Below are positions 41,096 through 54,348 of a stretch of DNA of 64,000 nucleotides, piece by piece. The stretch is from contig JAODUO010000579.1 of NCBI GenBank assembly GCA_025642075.2, positions 161,001-225,000 on the forward strand. Direction: 5' to 3'. The notes below the pieces were generated by a model, which saw only the letters and a program-made list of their open reading frames with translations, searched no databases and was not told the origin of the DNA. A program made the translations under genes and the position numbers. Source of the stretch: Ridgeia piscesae. Its lineage: Eukaryota; Annelida; Polychaeta; Sabellida; Siboglinidae. Every line of letters begins with the position of its first letter. Position 1 is the first letter of the stretch.

Positions 41096-41192
41096 AGAGA
41101 ACAACTCTCTCCCTCTCCCTCTCCCTCTCCCTCTCCCTCTCCCTCTCCCTCTCCCTCTCCCTCTCCCTCTCCCTCGCCCTCTCTCTCTCCCC
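41096..41192. repeat. (CTCCCT)n hexanucleotide repeat
   Basis: About 15 units of CTCCCT, pure pyrimidine on the plus strand. Such homopurine-homopyrimidine mirror tracts can form triplex DNA. Confidence 0.95.
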
Positions 41193-44100
41193 AGGATTTT
41201 ACTAGTTAAGTTAAGTTGAAACTTACAAAAATATCACCTATAATTTACCTACCCATGGGTGGGGAAAAGTTGTGGACATGACCCCTGTTTGGTGAGATGA
41301 CCCCTTGTAGCTGATGTGTAGCTGGTCAGTTTGGACAGTTCTAACAGCTGCTTACCAAGGACCACCAATGAATGTTAATTGGTCATGGGTAATATCTTGG
41401 TGGGTGCAGATCATATTTCACTACCTCACTTCCTGGGTCAGTGAAGTGACCCATAAGGTGGTCACTGTGGCACATATGGGGTGGGGACAGACCGTATTGG
41501 TTCACTTCCAATTTGAGGAACAAGCATGGTCACCATGTTTGTTAATCCAATTAAACATGAGATAATCCCCTATGCACACATAGGCCTTACACCCCAGCAG
41601 ATTAAACTTCACGGATTACGCCAAATAGACATGCCATGATAACACCAATATCAAGGTTCATAGTTCAGTGAATTGATATGTTGTGTCATACCTAAATGAA
41701 CAATAAATGTAAATTCAAAAACATGCACTATTAACCACTCTTTTAACAGAAAGTTGTATGTCCTATTTAACAGGTAATTATTGACACTTCTGAACAGTGA
41801 TTTACAAATTGAATGCTCAGTTTAAAATTCTATCATTTTGTGAATACAATTTTCAAACTGCGAACATGATTTCAGGGTTATTATTAAATACATTTTGGCA
41901 TCCAGTATACAGGCATCAATGTGTTTATTTTGGTATTAAGAATAAATGATAATTAACAAGAACGTGTACTTTTAAAACTGTTATTCAAAAAAGCTAAGAA
42001 AAATTGCTTAGTAAGTTGCTTCAAATGACCTATAAATAATAACGTTCATAATCACATACAACATGTACTGCATTATAACGTACACAAGATAAATATCAGC
42101 TCTACAACTAAAGCTGCAATAAATTCAATATTAGGTAATATCTCCAGCTAAGAGCTTATCACTTTAATAACATTTATTAGACAGTGAGTCGGTTTGCCAC
42201 GCCTGAGAATCTTTCAGATTCAGCTAACAGTCAATATCATTAATTTATATGTTCCACATGTGTCGTTTCATGAGAAGACATCGCGTGTAGATATCATCCT
42301 ACCTAGGCATACGTTACTCCACACACAGCCAGTACCAGCTCAAGGCTCCCAGGCTCAACTCTGACATTCTCCAGGGATACATCAATTCACGCCAGGCCAA
42401 CCACACATCTCCTGACCACATAGTCACTCTACTGGTCTATCTGTCCAGTCGCAGTGTTCACATTTAATATCATCGCACAATGTACTGTTTATGAGGAATG
42501 GAGTTTTACTGCATCCAGTCATCTCACCTCTGCAATATCACGGTATGACTCAGGGAACTACCAGGGTATGTTTACTACTGTTATAGAGACACAGTGGTAC
42601 TATTGCTTTATTTCCACTGCAATACTAATATTACAGTTATAACTATTGCTAGTGTATAATAATAATACATTACAGTGTCTTGGGACACTGTAACGTGCTG
42701 TATCATATCTACCGGGTACATTACAATTTAGTAAGATAAAACTATTATAAAATATTAATATGCAAAACATGCAAATATTACTACCAACTTTGTTATATTC
42801 TTGGAATAAAAACGAAATCAACAATAACCATAATAACCAAATTAATGAAGTTCTAAGCCAACAAAAAAATTCATGGTTGCTGTACATAATCATTTGGCCT
42901 GAGAAGTGATTGTTTTAAAATAGTTAATGCATGAGTATTCCTGAGCTGTGGTTATTACGAATGTTGTTGTAAATGTAAAATAATGTTTAAAACTTAACAT
43001 GTTTACAAATGGTATTCCATACTCCGTAGGCACAAGAAGTGCTACTGATGTGGTTTTCCATGTATGGTTGCAACAGGTAATTAATTACCCTACCAATGAA
43101 CATAAATAGTAAAATATACTGTCAGTATGGGTATTGGGAACAATGACCATCGCACTGCACCACTGCAGCCCCCTGCAGACACTGACACTGTCACCAACAT
43201 CAAGACATGACAACACCACGACATGACTGCCAGTCCATGACAATGACAGCTATGACACACTGTGACAATGATATGACAATCAGCACCATGCTGTATTTAT
43301 TACAGATGGAAGAGAATGCTGTTTTTCAGCTAACATCTTCCTAATGGCTGCAGTCACTCACTCAATCAGTTGAGGTTCCTAAGTGCAAGACCGTGTGAGG
43401 ACCCGGTGAACGGTGTATCTACAATCTACATCACGGGTGTATTAACATCACCACAAAGACATTTCCAGCCTACAAAACTGTTATTGCTGCTGCAATAAAA
43501 CTGTGTATTGTATTACAAGAAAATGCTATTTTGTCTTTGTAGACAGGCAATTTACCTCCTTATTTATGAATACAGAGTTGAACCTGAGCACATCTTTTCT
43601 GACAAGATTATCCAAACGTCCTTTTCTATGGCAGCGCCCATTTCAGGTAATAGTAGGAATCTCCCATTCCATAACAAACCATTATTAAATTCCATAACAG
43701 ACTATTATAAAATTAATGTTTGTATTACTTTGCTAATAGGTTTTAGACATTTGTGTACATTTGACCAATTCCTTATTTTTCAAGTATCACACACCACTGA
43801 TGTTCTTGTTACTGTCAATAAACTTTATCTTAGACATTAAATTATTTATTGCGTACTTACTGCTTACCGTTCCCATAACTCAACTGGGGACCATAGTGGC
43901 ACTATATCAAATCAGTGATTCTTGCACAAAACACCCATCCTTTCAACTACGTGAGACAGTCTGGGTTTCAGCAATGATCTTCCCAGTCCACACCTCTCAC
44001 TGACCATACAGTGTACCGAGGTAGTTCTATTTTAGGGACAACTAGAACACTGACCGACATACACGTGTATTTTAAGCAGTTCACTTCAAGTACTTGCTTG

Positions 44101-45700
44101 ACCAGCAACTGGAGCAGACAGCTGTAGTAGCTGTGTCCACTAACAACCACAATTGACCAGTGTAACACGAGCTGCCCGCTGGCCATCAATTTGTCTGAGG
44201 CATCTGAACAGGTGACAGAATGCTCAGTCTGCACCACACACACCACCGCCACCACACACTCTCTCTCTCTCTCCCTCCCAGGCCTTCACTAACTAGTTTA
44301 ATGTCTGAGCCAACTCGCAATCAATACACGACGCGGGTCAATTGTGGTGTTGATAAAACATGAGTGAACGTTCGCTAGGACAGCACGAGTCATACCGCAC
44401 CGCACCGCACTGCACACACAATGACATCGACTCATTGCAGATGTGTTGAGATTCAAATCGTATCTGTATTGATATGGAGCGTGTGTGGCACAACGGCAAC
44501 AATTGACAACATACGGGGACAGCATCACCACATCAGAGACATGGACAGAGATCACCATTAACACAATGAATACCCAAGGTTACCCGGTATTACATATTAA
44601 TAATAATCCAAAATACACTTAGCAGTTATTAGGGTGCTTATTAGGTCTATATTGTCGTTACACAGCACAGGAGCAGCAATACAATGATTTATAATATCAC
44701 AGGTTCAAGATTCAGTGGTCAGATGAAAATGTAAGCAGTAATAAATATTAATTATAAGGTAACTTCTTCTGAACCTAAATCTTTGGAAATCTAACACAAT
44801 GATAAATCAAAATGAACGGGTTGATCAAAAAAATTTGATAAGATGTATTTAAGTTGGCAACAGATGGATGGATATGATATATAAAGACAACAAACAACAT
44901 TCCCTGGCTAGAAATGAGGACAAGTGCAATAGAGTGACAGCAGACAAGAGTCAGCCCTTGGTCAAATAGTGCTACCAACAACTAGATGTAGAAATGTCTG
45001 AGCATCACTTCTAGTAGTAGGTAAGAGCAGCAGTTTAACAGAGCAAGTAGTAAGTACTCCAATACTGGCTGTTTACAAATGAAATGTTTTGTTTATGCTC
45101 TAAATATTTCACGGATGCAATTTCCATCTTACAAACCAAGGGCAGCGCCTGCCTTCAACACTGACAGTCCACATGAGACATTGAGGCACACACAAACCAG
45201 CCCGGAGCTAATTAACCCAACAGGAATAAGTAAACATTATGAGACCCACAAACTAATGTTATAACAACATATCCTTTAACTCACATTTACACCACATATG
45301 CTGACAGACAGACTTATCACCATTCAAAAGCACCATGCATAAAAAATATGTCCTTAATGATAACATTGGTTGTGTCAAATGGGCTGGGTTGACAAGTGTG
45401 GATGTGTCATGAGGTGTCATTGTTGAGCTGTTGACAGTGAGGCCCAGTAGCAGCTACTTGTCAACTGAGATTATTGGCCACCCTGTCAGGAGGGCACAAA
45501 GCCATTGAAGGCAGAGTCTGCCTGAGACTAGACCAGCCAGAGGCAGCCTGTGCCTTGTAAGTGAGCCACTGGGGCTCATTTCCCTCCTGTCAATCCTCAT
45601 CCCACACAAACCCCACTCTCCTCTCAGGAAGCACCTCCGGGCAGACTGGGAGGATTGGGAAGTTGGAAGAATCAGGGAATCTAGGATGACCCAGAATGGC
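41193..45700. other. Unique AT-rich intronic sequence
   Basis: No gene recognised. Short (CT)n at about 44259-44274. The last ~70 bp (from about 45630) hold decayed AGGGAAGTTGGAAGA-like words related to the duplication that follows. Confidence 0.4.
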
Positions 45701-46664
45701 AGGAAAATTGGGCATGTCAGGGAAGTTAGGAAGACTGGGTAATATTCCCTGGATCTTCCATGATCAGGGAATTTGGGAAGATAGAAACTGGCACGAGCAG
45801 GAAGGCTGGAAAGACCAGAGAAATTGGGAAGACCGTGGAAATGATAGGATGGTGTACACTGTGGCATGATGCGTATAAATATGAGGAAGACGAGTGGGTG
45901 AACCAGTCTCGCCCAATGAGAGCACTTCGGTTAGAACACAGCCATGCTGCTTTATGAGACACGGTTATTCTGAATTGACATATCCAAGGCAGAATCAGGA
46001 AGTGGTAATTGACCCAAACGAGACAAAACCACAAAATGGCAGAGTCATACGAATGAAACGACTGACCAGTGAAACTATAGTAATGTCCCAACTGAGCGTC
46101 ATGTGCATGTGTATGTGTGAGTTTGGCTCCACTCAGACCATGTGCCTTATCACATGTCTGACTGCAGGGTAAACAAACACTCAGGAAAATTGGGCATGTC
46201 AGGGAAGTTAGGAAGACTGGGTAATATTCCCTGGATCTTCCATGATCAGGGAATTTGGGAAGATAGAAACTGGCACGAGCAGGAAGGCTGGAAAGACCAG
46301 AGAAATTGGGAAGACCGTGGAAATGATAGGATGGTGTACACTGTGGCATGATGCGTATAAATATGAGGAAGACGAGTGGGTGAACCAGTCTCGCCCAATG
46401 AGAGCACTTCGGTTAGAACACAGCCATGCTGCTTTATGAGACACGGTTATTCTGAATTGACATATCCAAGGCAGAATCAGGAAGTGGTAATTGACCCAAA
46501 CGAGACAAAACCACAAAATGGCAGAGTCATACGAATGAAACGACTGACCAGTGAAACTATAGTAATGTCCCAACTGAGCGTCATGTGCATGTGTATGTGT
46601 GAGTTTGGCTCCACTCAGACCATGTGCCTTATCACATGTCTGACTGCAGGGTAAACAAACACTC
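45701..46664. repeat. Two-copy 482-bp tandem duplication, apparently identical copies
   Basis: AGGAAAATTGGGCATGTCAG begins at 45701 and again at 46183, and both copies end AAACAAACACTC. I saw no difference between them, and the peptides from equivalent frames are identical. Each copy contains an inverted repeat (ATTCCCTGGATC and GATCAGGGAAT). The 207-codon minus-strand frame across the junction is not family-like. Confidence 0.93.
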
Positions 46665-46794
46665 AGCATTCTCTAGTTACACATACAACTTCCATGGTAA
46701 CAACAACGGCTCTGTTCTGTTCATCAAATCTAATGTAATATTAATGCTCTTAATCTAATCTCTAAATCTCAGCACAAGCTGATCTTTCTGTACA

Positions 46795-46990
46795 TGTGTG
46801 GCACAGTGGTTGGAGCACCACACCCAATCAGCAGAGAAACCTACGTTAAAATTCTGTGCTCTCAAACTTTGGACAAATTTGGCCAATCTGCATTGCTCTA
46901 ATTCACTCAATTAATTATATGAACTGTCTATGGTCAGTGGTGAATATGTCAGTATAAAGTTTTTTGTGCATTAACTGCAGCAAAACAGAT
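46795..46990 (+). mobile_element. Diverged copy of the tRNA-derived SINE
   Basis: GTGGCACAGTGGTTGGAGCA (A-box-like head) is followed by a decayed B-box region, then TGGCCAATCTGCATTGCTCT and AATTCACTCAATTAATTATA. GTCAGTGGTGAATATGTCAG and GCATTAACTGCAGC correspond to GACAGTGGTGGATATTC and GCATATTAACTGCAAC in the copy at 20190. It is older than the other two copies. Confidence 0.6.
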
Positions 46991-47399
46991 AGTGGATACT
47001 GTGGAAGAACTTACCTTTTAAGTTTACTTCGTGACAGATCTGGACAGAATTCATCAGAATGATTTGGTGTGTAATACTGAAGGACATGGGCTAGTCAGAC
47101 TTGGAACTATTTTACCCTTCACAGAAACAGTGATAACTTTGTTAACACTACTTTAATGGTTTAGTGTATTTATACTGTCAGGTCTATATAACAAGTCTCA
47201 TTCTTAAGAAACATGTATGTATCTTTAAAACATGTTTCTATCTTAAAACAGCCATTCACATATAGTAAAATGAGTCTACATCATTCAACTTATGATATGA
47301 ATTTGTATTACATAGTTATTTGATGCTATAAAAACATATCCCCCTTGATTAGATGTCCATAGGTCAATGAGTTCAACATATAGGTCAAAGGTGAACAGA
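46991..47399. other. Unique intronic sequence
   Basis: A minus-strand AAAAG|GTAAGT at 47015/47014 resembles a donor, but no pyrimidine tract or recognisable exon is attached. Confidence 0.35.
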
Positions 47400-47432
47400 G
47401 TCAACACACATACACACACACTATATATATAC

Positions 47433-47490
<58 letters not shown>

Positions 47491-47492
47491 CT
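47400..47492. repeat. (AC)n-(AT)n-(AC)n compound microsatellite
   Basis: Short AC run, ATATATAC units, pure AT (about 47447-47470), then AC (47471-47491). Confidence 0.95.
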
Positions 47493-49274
47493 CCCACATA
47501 TGGCAATTACTCAGTCATCCAGCACATAATCAGTAGTAAATACAACACTGTTTATGCTACACACAACATAATCTGTGATGACATATCTGGGCCTCAGTGC
47601 TACATTCCTGTGCAATAAGTGGTGATGAGGGTTCATGCAAGACATGACAGTCAGTGGGATGGGACGTCCCATTTCCATGAACATCTTAAACAACTAAAAC
47701 AAATGGACTGACAGTTCCACCCCCTTTATTATATTTATTATTTACATTACATGATTGTGAATACTTATTATTATTATTATACATTTTATAATTTATGTTT
47801 CTTATCCTTTTCCTTATCATGGAAACATTTCTTAATGTTTAAAAAATAAAAGAAATACAAGCACAAAAAGCAGCTCAAGTTCATAGTGCTATTGTAGTGT
47901 ACTGTCTTTTCCGGTTGCAGCTTTGCCTGACTTGAAGCAGTTGACGACAGACATGATTCTCTAAAACATTACTTACAAAAACAGGCACCTTTGAAGTGAC
48001 TGACTAGTCTTCTTGTCATTAATTAATAACGCCTCCTCAAGGAGTATGTTATGATACATGGCAATCTGTCCCACCAGGGGAGTCACGCTATTTTGACACC
48101 TCGGCACAGAACAAAGACAGGTGTGGGATTGGACTTGGCACGGAGAGCTGGGGATGAACTCTGAGGAATGAATATGGGAGAAAGTAGAACTTTGTGAGTG
48201 TGTACAACAGAGGCTTATCCTCAGTGAGACCTGCTGCCGTGGCTTCAGCACTGCAAGGACGGTCATTTAACAGAATCTTTTGTAAAAATGTAAGGAGATT
48301 TTTTTTTAGAAGAGCAAAATGTAGCTTATGAAGTCATAAGGATGTTACTGATGGAGAAGGGAAAATGTTACGCATCATATGAGCAAGGGATTCATTGGCA
48401 GAAAGCAAGAAAACAACAGCAAATTCTTCAGAGCATTTCCCTGGCAAAAATGCCAACACATTACACAATAAACGAAGTACTTGAAGCATGTGATCTCATG
48501 CTCATTTTGTGTCAATAACATGGTTATTTACACTCCAACAGACACACATGTGCAACACAGGGCTTTAAGTAAATAAACACAGTGACATAGGTATATGTGA
48601 GGCCAGGTAAATGACCACTCTACAATATTTGTTTTGAAGCCTGCACAAGACACGTGTACACGAATGCCAAGACCTGCCTAGCCTCTACAACAGTCAGGAG
48701 TCAGACAGATGGCTCAGGTTACTAACTACCTTTATTTCCCTGAAACACTCCGGGTCACACACCACTGCTCCAAGGGATGACTCATAAGTTTAGAAAATAA
48801 AAATAGGGCACATTTGTTTTACACAATTTGCTCCATATTGTATCACCCACATGATGTAGGGAGAACTGTTTAAAGTTAATACAGTGCACAGATGAAGCTG
48901 CAGTAAACACTGAGCCAGCTGGCACCAGAAACACAGTTCAAAGGGATTGTATCAAACATATAAATAAAGAACAGTGAATTTATAACTAATTAAAATGTAT
49001 GTCAAAATTTTTATAACTAATATTTTCCTAAGATAGGTAACTCAGTGCTTCTCAGTGTCTCTACCAGACAGTCAGACATACACTGTCTGCAGATAAGGCA
49101 TTTGTGTACTTGTGTAAACAGTGCAGTCCCGATAACACAGTTGCAGGATTCCCACTTGGCATTTCCCAAATCTGCCCCCATCTCTCCCAGAAGGGATGGC
49201 TCTTTGCCAGTCCCGGAAGTCAGCGGGTTCAACATAGTGCACGATTCCCATCATCCCATTTGGCTGCCATGTCA
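47493..49274. other. Unique intronic sequence
   Basis: No gene, RNA or repeat recognised. Confidence 0.4.
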
Positions 49275-50335
49275 CCACTTCTCCCCCTCTCCTTGCTGTC
49301 TCCCCCCTCTCCTCTCACTATCTCCCTCCCCGCCTCACTATCTATCCCTCTCCTCACCATCTCTCTCTCCAACTCCCCTCTCCTCCTCACTATCTTCCCC
49401 TCTCCTACTATCTCCCCCTCTCCTCACTATCCCCCCCTCTCTTCCTCACTATCTCCCCCTTCTCTCTTCCTCACTATCTCCCCCTCTCTTCCCCCTATCT
49501 CCCCCTCTCCTCCTATCTCCCCCTCTCTTCCTCACTATCTCCCCCTCTCTTCCTCCTATCTCCCCCTCTCTTCCTCACTATCTCCCCTCTCTCCTCACTA
49601 TCTCCCCCTCTCTTCCTCACTATCTCCCCCTCTCTTCCTCACTATCTCCCCCTCTCTTCCTCACTATCTCCCCCTCTCTTCCTCACTATCTCCCCCTCTC
49701 TTCCTCACTATCTCCCCCTCTCTTCCTCACTATCTCCCCCTCTCTTCCTCACTATCTCCCCCTCTCTTCCTCACTATCTCCCCCTCTCTTCCTCACTATC
49801 TCCCCCTCTCTTCCTCACTATCTCCCCCTCTCTTCCTCACTATCTCCCCCTCTCTTCCTCACTATCTCCCCCTCTCTTCCTCACTATCCCCCCTCTCTCC
49901 TCACTATCTCCTCTCCTCTCTTCCTCACTATCTCCCCTCCTTCCTCACTATCTCCCTCTCTTCCTCACTTCCCCCTCTCTCCTCACTATCTCCCCCTCTC
50001 CTCCTCACTATCTCCCCCTCTCTTCCTCACTATCTCCCCCTCTCTTCCTCACTATCTCCCCCTCTCTTCCTCACTATCTCCCCCTCTCTTCCTCACTATC
50101 TCCCCTCTCCTCCTCACTATCTCCCCCTCTCCCCTCACTATCTCCCCCTCTCTCCTCACTATCTCCCCTCTCTTCCTCACTATCTCCCCCTCTCTTCCTC
50201 ACTATCTCCCCTCTCCTCACTATCTCCCTCTCTCCCCCTCCTCACTATCTATCCCTCTCCTCCTCACTATCTCCCTCTCTGCAACTCCCCCTCTCCTCCT
50301 CACTATCTCCCCCTCTCCCTCCCCTCCTCTCCCTT
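49275..50335. repeat. Pyrimidine-rich minisatellite, 22-bp unit, about 47 copies
   Basis: The unit is CCTCACTATCTCCCCCTCTC plus TT; the period is 22 bp (49621 to 49643). The centre (49600-49880) is regular, while both edges carry many small deletions. With only two purines per unit the tract is nearly homopyrimidine for 1 kb. Two plus-strand frames stay open over 440 codons because the unit lacks stops. Confidence 0.96.
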
Positions 50336-51656
50336 GTTGTCTCATCTCTGTCCTCGTCTCAGCCTTTATCCTACCGTAGCGCTTTCCTTTCACACATATC
50401 TCTCTCACCCTCTCCCCCTCTCCTTCCTTTCTACCCTTTGCTTCCATCCATCCCTATTTGCTGCCTATTTTTTCTCCCCCACCTCAACTGTACCCCCACT
50501 GACAGGTCATTACACGAGATATTGCTGACGCTAATCTTTACCAGTTGGTTTATGTATTCACCTGTCAACAAGATGACAACAACAGCTACGTATGTCACTT
50601 CAACAGGCAACTAGCCATTTTACCACCTGTCTCCAAATATGATGACAAAAACTCCTATGCACAGTTTTGCACACATACCCAGAATTACCTATATGACCCC
50701 ACTACCCACACCCATGTATGGGGGGTCATATTACATAATTGTGGTTCACAAAACCACTTTGAACAGCCAAGATTGAAACAGATGAGTTTAATAATATAAA
50801 TTCACAACAAAAAACTTTGACTTTTGTTCACACTTCACCACAAGCTAAAAATTGATTATGTGATAGCAATCACAAAGTAACACACAATCACTATCAGATC
50901 TGTACATATGGCCTCCTATTCTCCTTGTCCACAGCTTGTAACCACAGCTTGTGAACACTACAAGATTACACAGTCTGACCGTCTACACAACCAACCACTC
51001 AACCCCCCTGGGACAATGGCTGTGCAACTGACCTCCCAGACTGACTGAAGATTAGTTTACCTTCTCATTGCTCCAATGAACTTCCTGTCAAGCTGTTTCT
51101 GCCTGAGTCCAGGTCACTATTTTATGGTCAGTGTTGCATAGTGACCAGTCCAGCCAGCTTACTCAGAACAGTAGGCCCAGGTGAGTGGTCTAGTACTGAC
51201 TGGACAGACACTGCTAGCTGACCACCCCACACCCACAATAACATGACACCAAGTTTCCCTCAAACACACTACTATTTTGAACACTACTTCTGCTGTGTAA
51301 TAGTTAGTTATTAACTAATACTAACTAGACTACTTAGACACTTAAACACTAACTCTGCACCTAAACACTAACTACCCCCACCTAGGCTCCAATTATTCCC
51401 ACCAGCAACTCCACATAGACACTAACAACCCTACCTAGACTCTAACAACCCAACCTAGACTCTAACAATATTCAAATCATCTTGTATAACCATCAATACA
51501 ATTCCTACATGACCCAACTGCATCAATTGTTTTACAAGCTCAGGGAGCTCATGAACTTCCAAGTTCACTCACTTGTGTTTACACTGGAAATCCAGGAACT
51601 CCACCACCCAGACAGACAGCTGTGCTTAGTGAACACCCTTAGCTAGCTACCCCCCC
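50336..51656. other. Unique intronic sequence
   Basis: Contains a loose ACTCTAACAACCCAACCTAG-type repeat at about 51330-51470; otherwise nothing recognised. Confidence 0.4.
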
Positions 51657-51690
51657 CACACACGCACGCACGCACGCACGCACGCACGCA

Positions 51691-51738
<48 letters not shown>

Positions 51739-51750
51739 CCACACACACAC
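51657..51750. repeat. Compound (CGCA)n-(CA)n microsatellite
   Basis: (CGCA)n joins (CA)n through GCACGCACCACACAC, the same junction as at about 9303-9318. Confidence 0.94.
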
Positions 51751-52673
51751 TGGTCAATAGTGGTGCCTTTGTGTAAGTCTGGTGCCAGCCAACAATGCCC
51801 TGCCTGGAGGACTGTTGCACTATAACGCCCCCATTATTCACCCTCCATTACGCCACCAGAGGTCACGGACTCCCATTTTTTCTGCTACTCGTAACTGGTT
51901 TGTTATTTATGCTGATATATCAATCGATTCAATGACCCATTTCAAAACAAATCAGTCTGTGGGTTTGTGGACCAGGAACCCACGGTACATTTTATGTGCT
52001 CCAGAGAATCATGCATGTCTCTTTTAAAATTTATGGTAGTCATAGTTTCATACATAATTACTTCACAGATACCAGTACTTAAATTACAGGTGTGATTCCT
52101 GTGCTACCAACAGAGTATGTTTATTTCTCATTTTTATAGTATACTATTCTTAGCACCAGATTAAATATACTCAAGGTAGACAATCAGCCAAAGAATATTT
52201 AATATGACCAAAATCATGTTTGCAATTTGACCATAGTGAAACATTCAAATTAAAAAAAATACAAACTGTAAACAGCTGCTATTCGCACTTATCGTGGAGT
52301 CAGAGGTATCCTTACATGCGAGTACCTTTAAAGTTGTCTAGTTCCCATGCACCTGATTGCAAATCTGGATGGAATTATTGGAATATAACTGAAACAGCCG
52401 ACGGTTACCACCAACAGTTGACTCTGTGTTAGAACATCTCACGGTTCTTTATTTATAGAACACATCTGATCCATTGGAATCGTAAAGCTGCTTACCTGAT
52501 CAGTGTTAATCAGCTGGTCGCCCTACAGTTTCCCATGTCAGGAGAATCCATTATTTACAAAGTCAGCTTTGAAGCAGGTTTCTCTGTTGAACTTTGAAGT
52601 GAGACTTTGGAGAAAGGTCACTTTCAAATAGAGATGTCTGTGTCCACAGAGACCGCTAAATGACAAGTGTCAC
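51751..52673. other. Unique intronic sequence
   Basis: A minus-strand GATCAG|GTAAGC at 52496/52495 looks like fused splice sites but lacks a good pyrimidine tract. Confidence 0.35.
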
Positions 52674-52837
52674 ATGACATTAAAGAACAAGAATGACTTG
52701 AGAAGCTTGAGAAGTATGTTATTTGACGACCACAGCTCACACATTGCATTATTCTACCTGCGGGTGCTATCTTTATTGATGCTTTCATGTGGCAGGCTGC
52801 ACTGTTTTTCCTGTGTCGCACAATGTACAGAAAAAAG
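52674..52837 (+). CDS. Speculative 5' exon of a nested plus-strand gene: signal-peptide-like start, cysteine cluster, consensus donor
   Basis: An open frame from ATG 52674 (or in-frame ATG 52716, with A at -3) runs to AAAAAG|GTGAGT at 52837/52838, leaving the exon in phase 2. From the second ATG the 40 residues hold a hydrophobic segment (IALFYLRVLSLLML, residues 10-23), then SCGRLHCFSCVAQC (24-37) ending CTEK. A signal peptide followed by L-x-C-x-x-C is how Ly6/uPAR-type three-finger and TGF-beta-receptor-like ectodomains (for example BAMBI) often begin. The arginine within the hydrophobic core is unusual. I found no following exon, and a chance open frame of this length next to a donor-like hexamer is quite possible in 64 kb. 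An acceptor-like CCACAG at 52645-52650 would allow it to be internal instead. Confidence 0.2.
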
Positions 52838-53991
52838 GTGAGTATTTTCTTTTCCCCTCTGATCTCTATACGCTTGTAGGGACATCATTTGATTTGTTCC
52901 GCCTTCTGAATAACTCATTTTGACCTATCACCACCTTTTGTGATACTCCCAAACGGTTAAAAACTATGGATTTTTTGTCACTTTATTCCAATGAATCGTT
53001 TTTGTGAAATTTTGAAATTAATATTTATGATAACATGTTAAGCATTGCATAGTTGATTGAAAATCGCATTACTTAACAAAATACCAGAACCACAGTTTAC
53101 TTTATAATGACCAAATTGCAGCAACTGTGTGACAAAGGACCAAAATGATCTACAGCTTGTTTTGAGACACCAAACCACAAAGCTCATTGCCACCAGACGG
53201 TTTATTGTTTAGTGACATGCCAGCATGCAGAAGCACACTGTTATGATGCTCTAAAGTCTAAACACATGATCGTGTCATTAATGCAAAGACTAAACAGCTA
53301 AAATATGTTCTAATATAATATTTAAAAATAGTCTTCATTAAAAATTAACCTTCTTTGTTACAACCAGTTTGCCTAAACGTTTGTGGACTAGAGCTTTATA
53401 AAATACAACATACACAAAAATAAATATCCACTACTTCAGTAGTATTACTGAACTACTGTCTTGGCCTTTAGTCAGACATTTGTGATAAGATCTGCACCTA
53501 AATTATATATTTGACTTGATGTATGAGTATGTCGGCCTGAGTACACAACACATCACAGACAGCAGTGGAGTGTTCACAAGATAATTACACCCAGGATAAC
53601 TGCCTTGTCACCCTACAAGCTGGGATAAGGTGACGTGTCCTATGCAGAGGTGACACACCCTAGATGGTGACATCCTGTGTCAACAAATCTGCTGAATCAC
53701 AGAGGAGCACACAACAGGCGTTTACAGATTTGTAATAAACAGTAACACATAATGATGAATGAACCTTGCAGGTAATTTACCTGGCACACAGGTACGCTAC
53801 ATTATACAGGTGCTTAGTGGCTGATGTAAGGGAAAAGGTAAGTTCTTACATTGGGCAATATGCTGTTCTTACCACACAACACTAAGGTGTGTATCTTCCC
53901 GATGTCTGTACCAGAGGTGGTAAAAAATATCACACACCAGTAAAGTGGGAAAAGTCAAACAAAAGTCAACTCTTATCTCTAACCCACCATG
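52838..53991. other. Unique AT-rich intronic sequence
   Basis: Searched for a continuation of the candidate plus-strand exon; none recognised. Confidence 0.4.
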
Positions 53992-54075
53992 TCTGCCTGC
54001 CAGCTACCCGCCTACCTATCTGCCTGCCAGCTACCCGCCTACCTATCTGCCTGCCAGCTACTCGCCTACCTATCA
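53992..54075. repeat. Minisatellite, 27-bp unit, 3 copies
   Basis: CTGCCTGCCAGCTACCCGCC plus TACCTAT, three nearly identical copies. Confidence 0.93.
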
Positions 54076-54265
54076 GGGTTTTATGCAGGATAAAATTATT
54101 GCCAGTCACACATGTTTTGGTGGACATGTGAACTGTTAAGCCAGTTTACAAACTTTTAAATGTGTCTGATGACCTGAAATGGACTACAAACACACATGTG
54201 ACACCATTTTCACTCACTTTCAAGGCATAACTAACCATATCTATGGTTTTGGAAGACTTATTTTG

Positions 54266-54348
54266 CTCCTTCGTTTTTTGACCCGTCCACCATATTTCTA
54301 CCCGTCCATATTCGTTTTTACCCGTCCAAATGACGGGTGGCCGGGTTT
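54266..54348. repeat. Cluster of ACCCGTCCA words with one inverted copy
   Basis: GACCCGTCCA, TACCCGTCCA and TACCCGTCCA lie about 23 bp apart and are followed by TGACGGGT, so the last pair can form a small hairpin. Confidence 0.6.

Noticed and set aside
45726..46669. Minus-strand frames of 207 and 153 codons
   Set aside because: They span the 482-bp duplication, share identical segments, and show no family motif or codon signal.
47015..47087. 24-codon minus-strand frame from ATG 47087 ending at AAAAG|GTAAGT
   Set aside because: Short, no recognisable peptide, exits in phase 1, and one such donor-like octamer is expected by chance in a window this size.
49045..50528. Two overlapping plus frames of 444 and 474 codons rich in Ser/Pro/Leu
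   Set aside because: Produced by the 22-bp pyrimidine-rich array; two frames open at once and no unique domain at either end.
52491..52498. Minus-strand CAG|GTAAGC as a ratchet site
   Set aside because: There is no convincing pyrimidine tract upstream.
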